Position numbers and translations under genes: made by a program. Source: Dolomedes plantarius (lineage: Eukaryota; Arthropoda; Arachnida; Araneae; Dolomedidae). Taken from it: 64,000 nt of DNA. The stretch is from positions 239,239,139 to 239,303,138 of the forward strand of contig OU015490.1 in assembly GCA_907164885.2 (NCBI GenBank). Reading direction: 5' to 3'. Below are positions 41,718 through 55,194 of the stretch, one piece after another (within the stretch, counting starts at the first letter, position 1; each line of letters opens with the position of its first letter). The notes below the pieces were generated by a model that searched no databases, was not told the origin of the DNA, and was given only the letters and a program-made list of their open reading frames with translations.

Positions 41718-42076
41718 GTATAAAAAATTTGTTATTAAGTTATTCCACACTTTTAATATGGAGTTGAACTTATATGTATTTTATATATATAATATAATAT
41801 ATATATGTAAGATATATATATATAAGATATATATATATAATATATATATATATAATATATATATTTATGTGTGATAATAATCACATTCGGAAAGATTAAC
41901 ACACGGGAATTGATGCATAGAACTTATGGGTGATGTAGTCGGCACGAGGGAGTGATGCAGTTGGGCGAAGTGTTGATCCCACAGATACAGTCGCTCGTTG
42001 GGTGATGAGAGAAACAAATATGGAGTCGGAGATGAAATGCACAAATTCCAAGACGTGTTTTATTTATCAGAAGGCA
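41718..42076. other. (TA)-rich tract and possible LTR remnant
   Basis: Positions 41780-41870 are an impure (TA)n tract with AAGATATA variants. The following stretch from about 41870 (tgtgataataatcacattcgg) starts with TG and a small inverted repeat and precedes the end of a minus-strand gypsy pol. It may be part of that element's 3' LTR, but no second copy is present to confirm it. Confidence 0.35.
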
Positions 42077-44036
42077 TTACGAAGGTATTAGCTGCAGTGG
42101 CCACATGACTTGTCTGGAGTCCATGCCAGGACGAGTATTTGGGTATTGGAATTCTTCATACATTACTAGGTTACCTGGTTTAAAATCAGCTACTTTAAAA
42201 TGAGTGTTGTATCTATCTTTATTACGCGAATGATATTGAGTATTCCTCTTTTCTGCAATTTTCCTAGCTTCCTCTATGGGTGGATACATTTCTTGGTTTT
42301 GAATTAAATTTTCTTAAGGTAACTTGCCATACAAGAGGTAGGAAGGAGGAAATTTAGTGACGGAATGAGGAGTATTATTATATTCATCAGTAACTTGAGT
42401 CAATAATTTTGTCCATGCTATTTTTCCTTGATATGAACTAAGTTTGCATTTTAGTCTCGTTATGATAGTTTGATTTACTCTTTCTACAGTACCATTTGTT
42501 TGTGGTCTGTGTGCGGATGACAATAATTGACTAACATTATGATTTCTCAAAAAATGTTTAAATTTGGTGGAAGTAAAGGCAGCGTTACAGTCGCTTAATA
42601 ATTTCTTTGGTACTTGAATTTGAAAGAATTGCTTCAAACAATTTATGTATGTATCAGTGGTTACACTTTTAGAGGGATAAGTCCAAATGTATCTAGTAGC
42701 ATGATCAATAACAATATGTAAATACCTTTTCGTGGATTCATAATAATTTAAATCACCAACAATGTCAATAGAAATAACATCAAAAGGTTCATGTGCAGGG
42801 GGCAAGTTTTGTAACAAACCATATTTTTTCTGTCGCGATTTTTTGTTAAGTTGACATATTTTACAATGTTTGACATAATTTTTGACATCATTAATAATAC
42901 CATACCAGTAATATTGAGGTGATAATACATTCAACATGGAAGAAACACCAACATGTCCAAGCTCTACATGAGCTTTTTCTAGTAACTTTAAGCGTAGAGA
43001 ATATGGAACACAAATCTTATAAAACCCTTTCTTTTTGATCATATACAAGTTATTAATTTTCTGAAATTTATTACACCCAACATTGTCCAATCTTTGATGA
43101 GTTGCTAGTTCTTTAGTAGATAAAAAAATGAGAATTTAAACTAATTTGATGAGAAATAGGATTGCGTGTCAACATATCAGCTTGAATATTGGTAGAACCT
43201 TTCTTATACTTTATATCGAAATCATACATTGACAGTTTTAACGACCATCTAAATAATCTTCCGGTAGGGTGTTTGATACTTTTTAACCAAGCCAAAGATG
43301 CGTGGTCCGTATGAATTGTGAAGTGGCTTCCGTGTAAATAACAATAGAATTTATCGACAGCATCGATAATGGACAAAAACTCTAATTCAGCTATAGCGTA
43401 ATTTTTTTCATAGGGTCTAAGTTTCCTTGAATGAAAAACTACAGGATGAAGTGTATTATGGGGTGTTCTTGCTTTAAAATGGAAGCTACCGCTTCTTGTG
43501 ATGCATGAACAAAAACATGACAAGGGTAATTAAGATTAAACAGAGTTAGCACTAGTTTAGAAATTAAGATATTTTTTAAGTTTTGTAAAGCATGTTGACA
43601 CTGGTCACTCCACTCATATTTAATATTCTTTTTGAGTAAATTGTTAAGAGGTGCTCGGATGTTGGCTTAGTTTGGAACGAATTTATTATACACTTTAATA
43701 CTTCCTAAAAATCTTTGTAATTCTTTAACATTTCTGGGTGGCTCTAACTTTTTAATTACTTCAATATTGTCATTGCTGGGATGGTATTTTCCAGACTCAA
43801 CTTCATAACCTAGAAATTGAATCATTTTCTGAGCGAACTGACATTTTGACCGTTTTAGTTTAATGTTTTCATTTTCACATGCTGAAAATATAATTCTCAA
43901 ATGCTCTAAATGTTCTTCAAAAGATTGCGAAAACATAATTATATCATCGAAATAATTTAAGGCAAACTTAATTTGATACTTATTAAGAATTTGTCTGAGA
44001 GTTTATAGAGAATAGCTACTTCTACCTGCACTTGGG
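42077..44036 (-). pseudogene. Ty3/gypsy pol remnant (RT, RNase H, integrase)
   Basis: Read right to left, the 3' part of reverse transcriptase is present with the NYFDDIIMF active site (about 43960-43935) and the thumb QFLGYEVESGKYHPS. A stop or shift near 43665 and another near 43500 follow. RNase H comes next: HSRKLRPYEKNYAIAELEF, FTIHTDHASLAWLKS and YKKGSTNIQADMLTRNP. The integrase (43090-42314) has an HHCC finger (HVELGHVG...CKICQL), FDVISIDIVGDL (first Asp), LLSDCNAAFTS (second Asp region) and NGTVERVNQTI (Glu). After a further stop, a C-terminal piece ends near 42077. Gag, protease and the RT fingers are missing, and the relic abuts an LTR at 44037. Confidence 0.88.
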
Positions 44037-44476
44037 TGTATATAATTTGAAGTGGCACTCTAAATGAATTTGATACAAACATAGTTTATACATGAAACAA
44101 TGTTTATTGAATTGGTTGCACATATAGAATTTGCTTTTACAGCGATAAGCATACGTACTACTTGTACGGAATATATATTAGCATTCAATAAAAATACACA
44201 TTGCAATACTCACAAACTAGAGAGTCAAACCAGCAGTTCTGTGCCACACTTTGGGCCCCCTAAGCACAAGCGCCGTTTAACACCTGGAGCTGCTTACCTC
44301 GTAGCTCCCTTACTTCGCTTATCTATCAATCTTTTCTTCAACCTCTTCTTTCTAATCAAGCTGCATGGTATTTATACCAAGCGGGTATGCCGAAATTAGC
44401 ATATCTCAAGCAGCTTCTTTAATTTATTCACTCAAAAGTTCGATTCTTGTGAATCGAATCTCATGTATACCTTACA
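44037..44476 (-). repeat. LTR of a retrotransposon (minus strand), with adjacent polypurine tract
   Basis: On the - strand it starts TGTAAGGTATACATG and ends ...AATTATATACA. A TATAAATACC box occurs near the middle and an AATAAACATTG signal 3' of it, as in an LTR promoter/terminator. Immediately upstream on the same strand, at 44477-44490, is a purine-rich tract (CGAGGGAGGCCAG) preceded by a run of T, suiting a 3' LTR. The internal sequence would continue rightwards through 44491-44610 and beyond the MULE-like insertion. No partner LTR or target duplication is found. Confidence 0.55.
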
Positions 44477-44610
44477 CTGGCCTCCCTCGAAAAAAAAATT
44501 AGGTAACTGAGGTCTGAACGGCTTCAGTTAACTAACTGAAAACGCGTGCTGGTCTGACTTTTTACATAATGGGTGGCAAAGCCAAAAACTAACCCCGAAG
44601 GGTCCAGGTG

Positions 44611-46404
<1,794 letters not shown>

Positions 46405-46413
46405 GTCCAGGTG

Positions 46414-49351
46414 ACACCAACACACAGTGGATTTGCAGAGTTGGATACTGGGCTGGCTAACTGCGCCCTAGAAAATCTATTTTAGTTAAAAGTGTCAACA
46501 CAATTGCACAGCATGACATTTCTTGACTGTTTGTAGCTGCTCTCCCCCAATTCATAATGCACATGTGTTATGTTTTGTGAAGTTAGTACATTAGTTGATA
46601 TCTGTAGTTAGTATGTATTTTGTTCCTATTCACTACATGTCCCCTTCAAAAATTTATAAAACAGTATGCCGTTTTTTTTCAGTTGCTCACCCCTTCCCCT
46701 CAAAATGTTTACACAGCAGGGGCGTAGCTACCGTGGAGCAGTTGGAGCGAACTGCTCCAGGCGCACAAATCATAGGGGCGCAAAATTTGAAAGAGTGAAA
46801 TAAAAATTTGTGATAACTTCTGTAAGAAAAAAAAATTCGAGTCAGATTTTCTATAAAATATACAAAAAGTAAATGAAATATTTTAAGTAAATGAAATATT
46901 TTAAGTAAATAAAACTTTAAGCACCTAAATATATTAGAATGTACTTGACTTATCCTAATTTTGATTTCAGAAAATTTTCATGATAAATTTAACAATTTAT
47001 ATAGTACTTCCGGTTTCACTATTCTGCGTTTAAACGGGAGAGTAATGTTATAAATAATATTTGTAGACAAAGTAGTGTTCAATAATATGCATAATCAGTT
47101 AAACTTTACTTGAGTTAACCGAAAAAGATTGAAAAAGCGGCAAAGTACAACAACATATGGGCAAATATAACATTTGTGATTGACTTTCAATCACAAATGT
47201 TATACTTGCAATATTAGTGTAAATTAGATACACTAATATTGCAAATGAACAGATGTAATTATATTTGTGTTGTTATTAGCATAACTATCATAATTCATCG
47301 AATTTGAATCTCGCAAACACCACCGAAATAAATTACGTGTTTACTCGGGTGCAATGTGCACCCAAATTCCAAAATGTGATCATAATAAATAGAAAATAAT
47401 CAAAATTGTAATAACAGTTTTCAGTTTTACCTTAAACTTTTCTAGTTTTGTCGATAAAATAAGTTTCAGTTAAGAAAACGATTGAAAAAAAAGTTGAATT
47501 CGGGAAAAAATGGAGGCAATTAAATAATTTTATTAGTAGTAAAATTCAATATTAAGTAATCGTAAAAGCTCAGAACAGGTTTAATCAAAACATTCGAAAT
47601 TAAAGAGAAGTTAAGACTTTTTGACGGACTAAGTCTAAATGGAAATTTTGTCTGTCAGTTTATAAATATTTAAAAAAAATTCTCACATAATTAGTATCAC
47701 TAATCATTTCTAAAACTTTCTTTCAAGTTTATCTTAAATTATAAGAAAAATTAAGAATGGATCAATAGAGATTTTGGATGTATTGAACAATTTCATAAAT
47801 GGATTTGAAAACTGTTCATAGAGACAATCATACATTATACACCGTGCCCCGATGCCTGCACTACATCAATTAGTTTGAATCTAATTGTCATTATTAATAT
47901 TTTTATTGTGAATTGTAAGAGGCAGTGTGTTATGGGAAAATTAAAAGTAATTAGGTATGTCGAAACAAAATTGTTTTAATTGAAAACTGTTAAATAAGTA
48001 TAGGTAGTTTACCCTGCAAACCAGTCAGAAGACACACATAAAAACAGATAATGTCGAGTGAAAATGTCCCATTCCTATCTGATCCAAATACCTTACCCGA
48101 AAAACTTATTGAGAATTTTTAAAACTTATTGAGATAGTGGATTGTAATTTTTTATTGTTCTGTTTAAGTGACTTCGTACAATTTATGACTTTTATTTTAC
48201 TAAATTACTTATCTACAGCGTGTTGTTGGATTCACCAACGTACAATTTTAAAAGTAAGTGATTTGTTTATAAATTATTATATTAATTGATGTTGCTTCAT
48301 AAAGAATAATAGTTACTACTTAATACTTATGTATTATAGCTGAAAGTTGGCGGCAAACATTTTCAGCAGCAGCATAAAAAATTCACATACTATAGAAATA
48401 TAAAAATGTATGTGAAAACCGCATGAGATAATTAAAAAATTCGGCAGGTGAAGAATGAAATTTCAATTATAAATAATTTTAGATCTAATTAAAAATTGCA
48501 TGCTAATGACAAAACAGAAATACACAAAAAATATTCAAAATGAGTGTTAAAAGAAACTCAAATCATTAGAACCATATGTCTTAGGATGCTTAAATTTTGC
48601 ATGGTAGTTGCTGTTATGCTCTAGGTGCCCGTTAAAAGCTCTTTTTTAATAATTTAGAATTTTAAGGGCGCTGATACCAGGCCAGGTATAATGTCCATGC
48701 CAGGACGGGACATGTTAGCAGCAGTGTTTACACTCCAGAGTTAACTGAGAAAAGCCGTCGTGCCCACCAGACTTCTGGCGTCTGTGGACAGCACATATGA
48801 CAGCAACGAGAGTTAGGAGCGAAGAGAGAGAAGTCCTCCGTTCAGGCAAATATTAAATGGGTGTTTTGCGATATTGACGCCAGAGGGCCTAAACTACTTA
48901 ATTTTTAATTGGGCGACTTTAGGTTCGTGGAGTTTACGTGTCCACTTCGGTTTTACCGGTGGTACTTTATTGCTAGATCCCGCGCTTGTTAGAGATGCGA
49001 TCTATTGACCTGGGCGCAGGATAAGTAGCCATAAAGTTCTTGTAAAGTGCGATTTCGACGTTATAGAACGCATAAATCCAGAGTTGTTCGAGGGCTCTTC
49101 AAGAATTTTGACATTACAGTGACATTCGGAATCTCATAAACTTTCGAACACTCCAGAGATATCTGAGGATGTTATTGTCTTCAGATATTTCATATGCCTG
49201 CTTAATGATCTGAAGGGCTAGTATAAATTATAAATTACTTTACTTTTAGGTTGCAATTTTGGAAAAGGGGTCGTGCTTTATTAACAAGATAATTTAGAAC
49301 ATGCTGTAAATGTAAATTTAGAGAAGGACGGGATTTCTTGTTACATATATA
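46414..49351. other. AT-rich region with scattered repeat fragments
   Basis: No gene is recognised. Around 46728, 'cagcaggggcgtagctaccgtgg' looks like a hAT-type terminus (CAGGGGCGTAGCTACCG), but I found no matching right end. Two strong hairpins lie at 47166-47244 (separate entry). Positions 48540-48665 resemble the head of Helitron family A (aggatgcttaaattttgcatgg). Positions 48676-49130 are a GC-richer block (tgtccatgccaggacggg, gatcccgcgcttgttag) that could be a solo LTR, without proven ends. Confidence 0.4.
47166..47244. repeat. Two adjacent perfect hairpins
   Basis: Stem 1 pairs 47166-47183 with 47187-47204 (18 bp, 3-nt loop; tataacatttgtgattga). Stem 2 pairs 47206-47221 with 47229-47244 (16 bp, 7-nt loop; ttgcaatattagtgta). 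They are one base apart. No T-run, gene or transposon end lies alongside that would explain them. Confidence 0.85.
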
Positions 49352-49438
49352 CTAGCTGAAAACCCGCACTTCGCTACGGAGTACATTCAAATTAAATACA
49401 ACAATCAATGTATGCAATTAATGCCAAAAAAATAAATA
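49352..49438 (-). mobile_element. Helitron family A 3' end fragment
   Basis: On the - strand it reads ...GAATGTACTCCGTAGCGAAG...TTTTCAGCTAG|T, matching the 3' ends of the copies at 3293 and 12113. Only about 85 bp are present before the Tc1 element at 49439. The sequence beyond that element's far end (61444) is a non-LTR relic, so the Helitron was truncated or fused before the Tc1 insertion. Confidence 0.75.
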
Positions 49439-49528
49439 CAGTGGCTACCAAAAGTGTTCGTACACTTACGATTTTCAATGAAATAGGGGTGTATCCATTG
49501 ATTAAAATGAATATTTCAGAATGGGTAT

Positions 49529-50260
49529 TGCGAGGAATCATTGATTCTCACAGTTTATAGTAAAACCCTCTCAATCAATTCACGTCTCAACAGGAGACAA
49601 CCGTAGAATCCAGAGGAAATACAGCGGACACCCGAACGCCAGAAGCAATCGTCCCAGACAACGCACGCTTGGAGGCGAGGTGACAGTAGGTCTGAGTTTT
49701 TGGACGTAAAGTTCAAAAGACTTTAGTTTCGGTCAACCCCTTGATCGATGATGATCGGGGAAGATTAAGTGACCTAAAGCAACCAGCTGATGTGCTGACG
49801 AAGGACTCTTAAGCACCAATCGAACTTCTGAAAAGTGATGTCACTTTAAAGGCGCCAATAAAAACGCTTTTAAATATCGAGCGATCGCAGCACTAGAGCT
49901 ACGAGTTGTGTCGCTACGAACTAAAAAAAGTCAGTCAGCATCCAGACCTGCATCTAGAGGTCGCTACTCCGACATTGAAGTCATAGCTTACGATTCTTTG
50001 TAAGTCCTCAGGCGAGGCGAAGTTTTTCGACACCTTGTCGATCGAAAATTTAAGTCCTCGTGCGAGGCAAAAGCTTCCTCGACTCCCTGTCGACTCGTTC
50101 CTGTCCTCGAACTTGTTTCCTGCACGTTTTAGAGTGTGTACTCTCCAGTGTTGTAAATAATATTTCATCGAATTCATCGCACTGTAAATAAATCATTTCA
50201 TTTAATATTACTTGATTGTATCGCCGTCTTTACACGCTACTATTCGGCGAATGCCTTACA
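49529..50260 (+). repeat. 5' LTR of gypsy-like element
   Basis: This 732-bp LTR runs TGCGAGGAATCATTG...GAATGCCTTACA. Its partner starts TGTGAGGAATC at 53988, so the second dinucleotide has changed here. The 4-bp target duplication gtat lies at 49525-49528 and again at 59859-59862 after the far LTR. A candidate primer site beginning TGG (ttggtggaagc) follows at about 50271. Confidence 0.92.
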
Positions 50261-51039
50261 ATCTAATAAATTGGTGGAAGCTTCGGAATTTTACTACTAC
50301 TCCAAAAAACAGTAGCAGCTCACATCTCGTAAATATAATTCTAGTGAGAAATTTTAATGTGAAAGACTGTTTGTGTTGTGAGTGCACGACAGTGTGTGAA
50401 GGAATCGACTAAGTGTCATCGCGGATGCTGTACAAGTCAACAGACAAAGGTAAGCCTGATTTTCATATAGAGGCTGTTTTAAATAATTGTGCTATTAATG
50501 TGTGAAAAGAGTAAATTTAAAAATTCTTAAGAACATGTATTTAAATTGCAAATGTGCATAAATCATGGATTAAAATTAGTCTTGTATTTTAGTAAAATTA
50601 TAACTAAGATTGCAAGAGTGAATTAAAATTGAGAATTAAAAGCCAAGTTATTAATGGCTCAAATAGAAAGAGTTCTGTGAATGATCTTGGGTTGAAATTA
50701 AAATTTATTAAGAATCGTTAAAATTTTCTTGTATAAATGTAAGACGTTAACTGGAAGTTCATAATTATAATAGCCTGGTGAAAAGTGTAATCATTGAATG
50801 TACTAGCAAAGTGTTTTTTAAATTGCATTGAAAATTGTTAAAAGTGTTGCATTATGTACAGTGTTAACATAAATGTTATAGAATGTCGGTAAGAATATTT
50901 GAATTGTTTAGTAATTGCTTAATATAAATTTAAAATGGGTTCAGTATAATCCAATTGATATTTATTGTGTAAAGTACGTGTTGTTGGTATTAGTTAACTT
51001 CCTTGTTAAAAGTGTAGAAATTAAAATGGCGTGTTTGTA

Positions 51040-52717
51040 TAAGAAACTATAGGAAAGCAGATTTAAGGGAGTTGGCTTATGAATTACGAATACCGTTCGA
51101 GGATTCAGATAGAATCATACAATTGATTAGGAAAATCGTTGCGAGCGAATATTTTGAGGAAGAAAGAGCTAAGTGTATATTGCGAATTATCGTAGAGGAC
51201 CGACAAATTTGGGAAACCAGACAAAAGGCAGAATTAGGCAGAGGAAAAAGAGGAATTAATTAGACAAAGGGCGGAAGAGAAAGAAATTCGCTATAAAGAG
51301 TTTGAATTACAAAAACTTCGACTAGCAAAATCGGGTAAGACTTTGAGCGTCGCGTCCGTGAGTCTAGGAAACGCTCTCGTAGAGCAAAAAGTTGACCACC
51401 CGGTCGTAGGGAAAGTTTTGAGAAACTGTAGCAAGGTGAATGCTAAAAGTTTAGAGAGCGCAGATGCTCAGGGAAAGTCAGAAATAGTGCTTTGTGAAAA
51501 GAAAATACTTTCAGTTGAACAAGCGGATTTAAATTCTAATGAGGAAATTAGAATCAAAATGAAAGAAATAAGTTCGGCTGACGAGCCAAGTTCAGATGAA
51601 AAGAAGGTTGGGTTCAGCGAAACGAACTCGCTTTTGGGAAACGCGAATTCGGAATTCAGGAAAGAATACCCCCTTCAGGGAATAGACGTCCTTTCAAAAA
51701 CGTATCAATCAGATACACCTCAGATAACAGAGACTGGAGAAGTGTGCTCCGGTTTGATCAGTAGTACGGTTAGGTTGAGGGAGGAAGCAGTCGGTGACAA
51801 TAGCATTGTATTTGGGAGAAGGGTGGAGGATTGTGACCGATTGTCACTCACGAGAATCGTAAACAGCGGGAAAGTGTGCTATGGACTTTCGTGGAGGAGT
51901 CAGTTAACAAAGTATCTGACTAGCGATGCCTGCGTTAAAAAAGGAAAACTTGAGACTGATACGCCTCATGGGAATAGGGTCGAAGGTGAATTAGCCAAGA
52001 GGGCCCAGGCTTGTCGGAAACAGAGGGAAATGGTGGGACGCCAGAATTCCGTCAAAGTCAAAATGAAAAGTGAGGAACTTAGGTTTGGAACGCATCGGGT
52101 TGATAAGATCATAGCCGTGAAATTGAGGCTTAAAAGGAAAATCAACCGCATGCTGGAAAGAGACAGAGGGCGGCGTGAGAGTTTTATGCGAAGAGGGCTT
52201 ATGATGGCCCCGAGTTTTTGGTAAGAAATGGATTTTTGGAACGGACAGGAGTGCGAAAACTCGGGAGTTATTGTCAGACATTTGGAAACGCGAAATAAGA
52301 GAACTGTTTCGGTTTTTGGATAATGGAAAGATGAGTAATGGAGGGATCGCGTCTCAAAGTCATAGGGTTGAATCTATGGGGACAGGTTTCGAGCTAGCGA
52401 AATCGTTAAAATCCGTGAAGTACGAGAGGATTACCGACAAAAGATTTAACAGAGTAGAATTTCGGAAGAAAATAAAAATTTGGGATGTCAAGAAGTTTAA
52501 GAATAGATCGAAAAGTCGGAGTTTCGGTAAAACCCAAATGAAAGATAATACGATAGATTCAGGGAATCAGATTAGGATTTGCAAGCAAGAGAGAATGCTG
52601 CGAAATTTTGTGAAGGTGAAAATAAAAAGACAGTTGAGGTTCCGGAAGTCTAAGGGAGAGATTCATAGGGAATTTCCGAAAAAAGGGATATTTGGAAGAG
52701 AATTACCTCCCGAATGA
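51040..52717 (+). pseudogene. Gag-like region of the gypsy-like element
   Basis: The frame leading into 51072 reads YRKADLRELAYELRIPF, then IIQLIRKIVASEYFEEE and ILRIIVEDRQIWETRQ. This resembles the N-terminal gag domain of arthropod gypsy elements with its 'LRELAEELG' start, followed by a charged coiled-coil-like stretch (FELQKLRLAKS). A stop at 51261 and shifts split it into pieces at 51072-51263, 51343-52224 and 52271-52717. The later pieces are Lys/Glu/Arg-rich with no zinc knuckle or protease motif, and I cannot name them. Confidence 0.55.
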
Positions 52718-53711
52718 AAGGGTTTAGTTCGGGGAAGATTTGAAAGTCTCGGACGAGATTTTAGGGTCACGGGAAATGTAACGTACATGTAATCAGTGTA
52801 AATGAGTGACCCAAGATAATTGAAGTGTGTAACATTTTGTATGATGATTTTTGTGTTTTAATAGAATTTTCTTTATTATTGCTTATCTGTTGTATACCAT
52901 GAACCTATGTTTTGTAAATGGGCTTAAGAAATTTGTGTTTTTTTTTGTGATAATTATATCAATTAGTGTAATTGTATTGTGGATAACGTTCCTAAGACGG
53001 TTTTTAAGGTGTATATGTTAGAAGGCCTGAGAAGGCATTGTTAAAACTGAAAGTGGGATTCTTGGTGTTTTTCTGTGTGTACCCCATAGAAGGGTAGCAG
53101 AAAGGAAATAGCTCAAGTTAAAGTTAAACCCTTGTGTTATATGTGGTTAATGTTGGACGGCTTCAAATGGGCTGTAACTATGTTATATCACGAATTACTT
53201 ATGTTTTTGTGTGTAAACCATAAAGTGTTGGGGATAATAGAAAATGATCCCACCTTTTCCGTTGCGATTTAGATTAAGAGACTATTGGAAGTCAGTTAAG
53301 GCAGGTAATTTTGTTGTGGTGAGAAATTAAAAGGTTTTTCATGGTGAAAACCAGTAAAAGTTAGCGAAAGGCTAGTTAAAGGGACGAGTGCCCTTAGGTT
53401 TGAATTAAAATGGATAGATGCCGTTTAGATCGCGTGTCTTAGCATGAAATTAAGTTTCACACTACAGATACAACAGGATGCTGAATATTGATGAACTTGT
53501 AATTCCGAGTATAATGGTTTATGAGGTATAATGGTTTTCCGAGTATAATGGTTCACCAGGATTATGAAGTTTGTATCCGGTTAATTTGAGTAGTTCTAAA
53601 TAATATATTTCTGCCCCAACTGATGTTCTGAAAGCACAGAGTAAAACCTTATGTGATTAACTTTATTAGTTGTAGCTGAGCGTATTATTTTTTTTTAAAG
53701 AATCCCTGTTC

Positions 53712-53828
53712 AGGCGTTACAATGAAATGGCCTTGGCCGTACAACCCTGCGATCATAAGATCATTCACAGAGCTGGTAGGGACGTCGGACACGCTGACTG
53801 TTTAGGCAGGAGGCTATCCGAAAAATAA
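53712..53828 (+). pseudogene. RNase H C-terminal tail of deleted pol
   Basis: The frame RRYNEMALAVQPCDHKIIHR, then AGRDVGHADCLGRRLSEK, ends at a TAA. It matches the end of the Ty3/gypsy RNase H domain, where an Ile-x-H-R-x-G-x-x-N/V-x-x-A-D-x-L-S/G-R motif is invariant. It is the only part of pol left and marks the 3' breakpoint of the internal deletion. Confidence 0.75.
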
Positions 53829-54498
53829 TTACTAAAGACGTAAATGCAAATATTTTAGTGTTTATTTTGTTGTATATCATGTATCATTTTTTATTAATTT
53901 TGCTGCCTCTAATGACTGTCAGGTGAACCACGTCTAATCATTACCTTACAGTTTTGCCATTGAGACAAGTCTTATGAGGGGAGGGGTTGTGAGGAATCAT
54001 TGATTCTCACAGTTTATAGTAAAACCCTCTCAATCAATTCACGTCTCAACAGGAGACAACCGTAGAATCCAGAGGAAATACAGCGGACACCCGAACGCCA
54101 GAAGCAATCGTCCCAGACAACGCACGCTTGGAGGCGAGGTGACAGTAGGTCTGAGTTTTTGGACGTAAAGTTCAAAAGACTTTAGTTTCGGTCAACCCCT
54201 TGATCGATGATGATCGGGGAAGATTAAGTGACCTAAAGCAACCAGCTGATGTGCTGACGAAGGACTCTTAAGCACCAATCGAACTTCTGAAAAGTAATGT
54301 CACTTTAAAGGCGCCAATAAAAACGCTTTTAAATATCGAGCGATCGCATCACTAGAGCTACGAGTTGTGTCGCTACGAACTAAAAAAAGTCAGTCAGCAT
54401 CCAGACCTGCATCTAGAGGTCGCTACTCCGACATTGAAGTCGTAGCTTACGATTCTTTGTAAGTCCTCAGGCGAGGCGAAGTTTTTCGACACCTTGTC

Positions 54499-54685
54499 CA
54501 GAGCCTGACTAAGGCAGGGGCATACGGGGCAGTTGCCCCGGGCCCCCACATCAGAGGGGGGGGCCCCAAATCGAATAGAAAGTTTAGTATTAAGTATTAA
54601 GTTCTTCATTACTGAAGTAATGAAGCAGAGGGGGGCCCCAAAGAAGTTTTTGCCCCGGGCCCCAATTAGGCTAAGTCGGGCCCTG
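54499..54685. mobile_element. hAT MITE, 187 bp
   Basis: The ends are CAGAGCCTGACTAAGGCAGG and (complement) CAGGGCCCGACTTAGCC. They are flanked by an exact 8-bp duplication, accttgtc (54491-54498, 54686-54693). The intact 5' LTR of the same retrotransposon is the empty site. The GC-rich core reads ttgccccgggccccc near both ends. Confidence 0.92.
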
Positions 54686-54820
54686 ACCTTGTCGATCGAA
54701 AATTTAAGTCCTCGTGCGAGGCAAAAGCTTCCTCGACTCGTTCCTCGACTCCCTGTCGACTCGTTCCTGTCCTCGAACTTGTTTCCTGCACGTTTTAGAG
54801 TGTGTACTCTCCAGTGTTGT

Positions 54821-55194
54821 TGTTGGACTTTGTCCGAAGGCGTGCAGATTCGTAGATGTAGAATATTAAAGGTTTTCTTACCTTTGGTATGTTGTCAAAA
54901 AAGGTTGAGAGATCTCTTGGTGATACTGGATTCACAGGAATGAAAGATAGCTAATCTTGTGGACATAAGAAAAGAAATCTTTATTAAACAAAAAGTAACA
55001 TTACTGACTATCTGAGTAAATAATAAAAGAAGAAGCATTCGTTGAATGCATGCGACACGTTAGCCGCGTACAACACACTCGCTAACCGTCTCTCAGGGAA
55101 GAGCAGTTTTTTGGTTCATTTATCGTAGTGCAGTAGCGCTACCTGGTGAGTCAAGTTTCAGAGCAAACTCTGATATCCTTGTTCTTTCCCAACC
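54821..55194 (-). repeat. 3' LTR of copia element
   Basis: This 374-bp LTR differs from its partner at 59374 at only two positions that I can see (55169 region C/A and the last base C/A). On the - strand the pol frame ends 44 bp inside it. It is flanked by the target duplication gttgt at 54816-54820. Confidence 0.95.

Noticed and set aside
46735..46800. A complete hAT MITE starting CAGGGGCGTAGCTACCG
   Set aside because: Only one terminus is visible. I found no matching right end or 8-bp duplication, so it is mentioned only within the regional entry.
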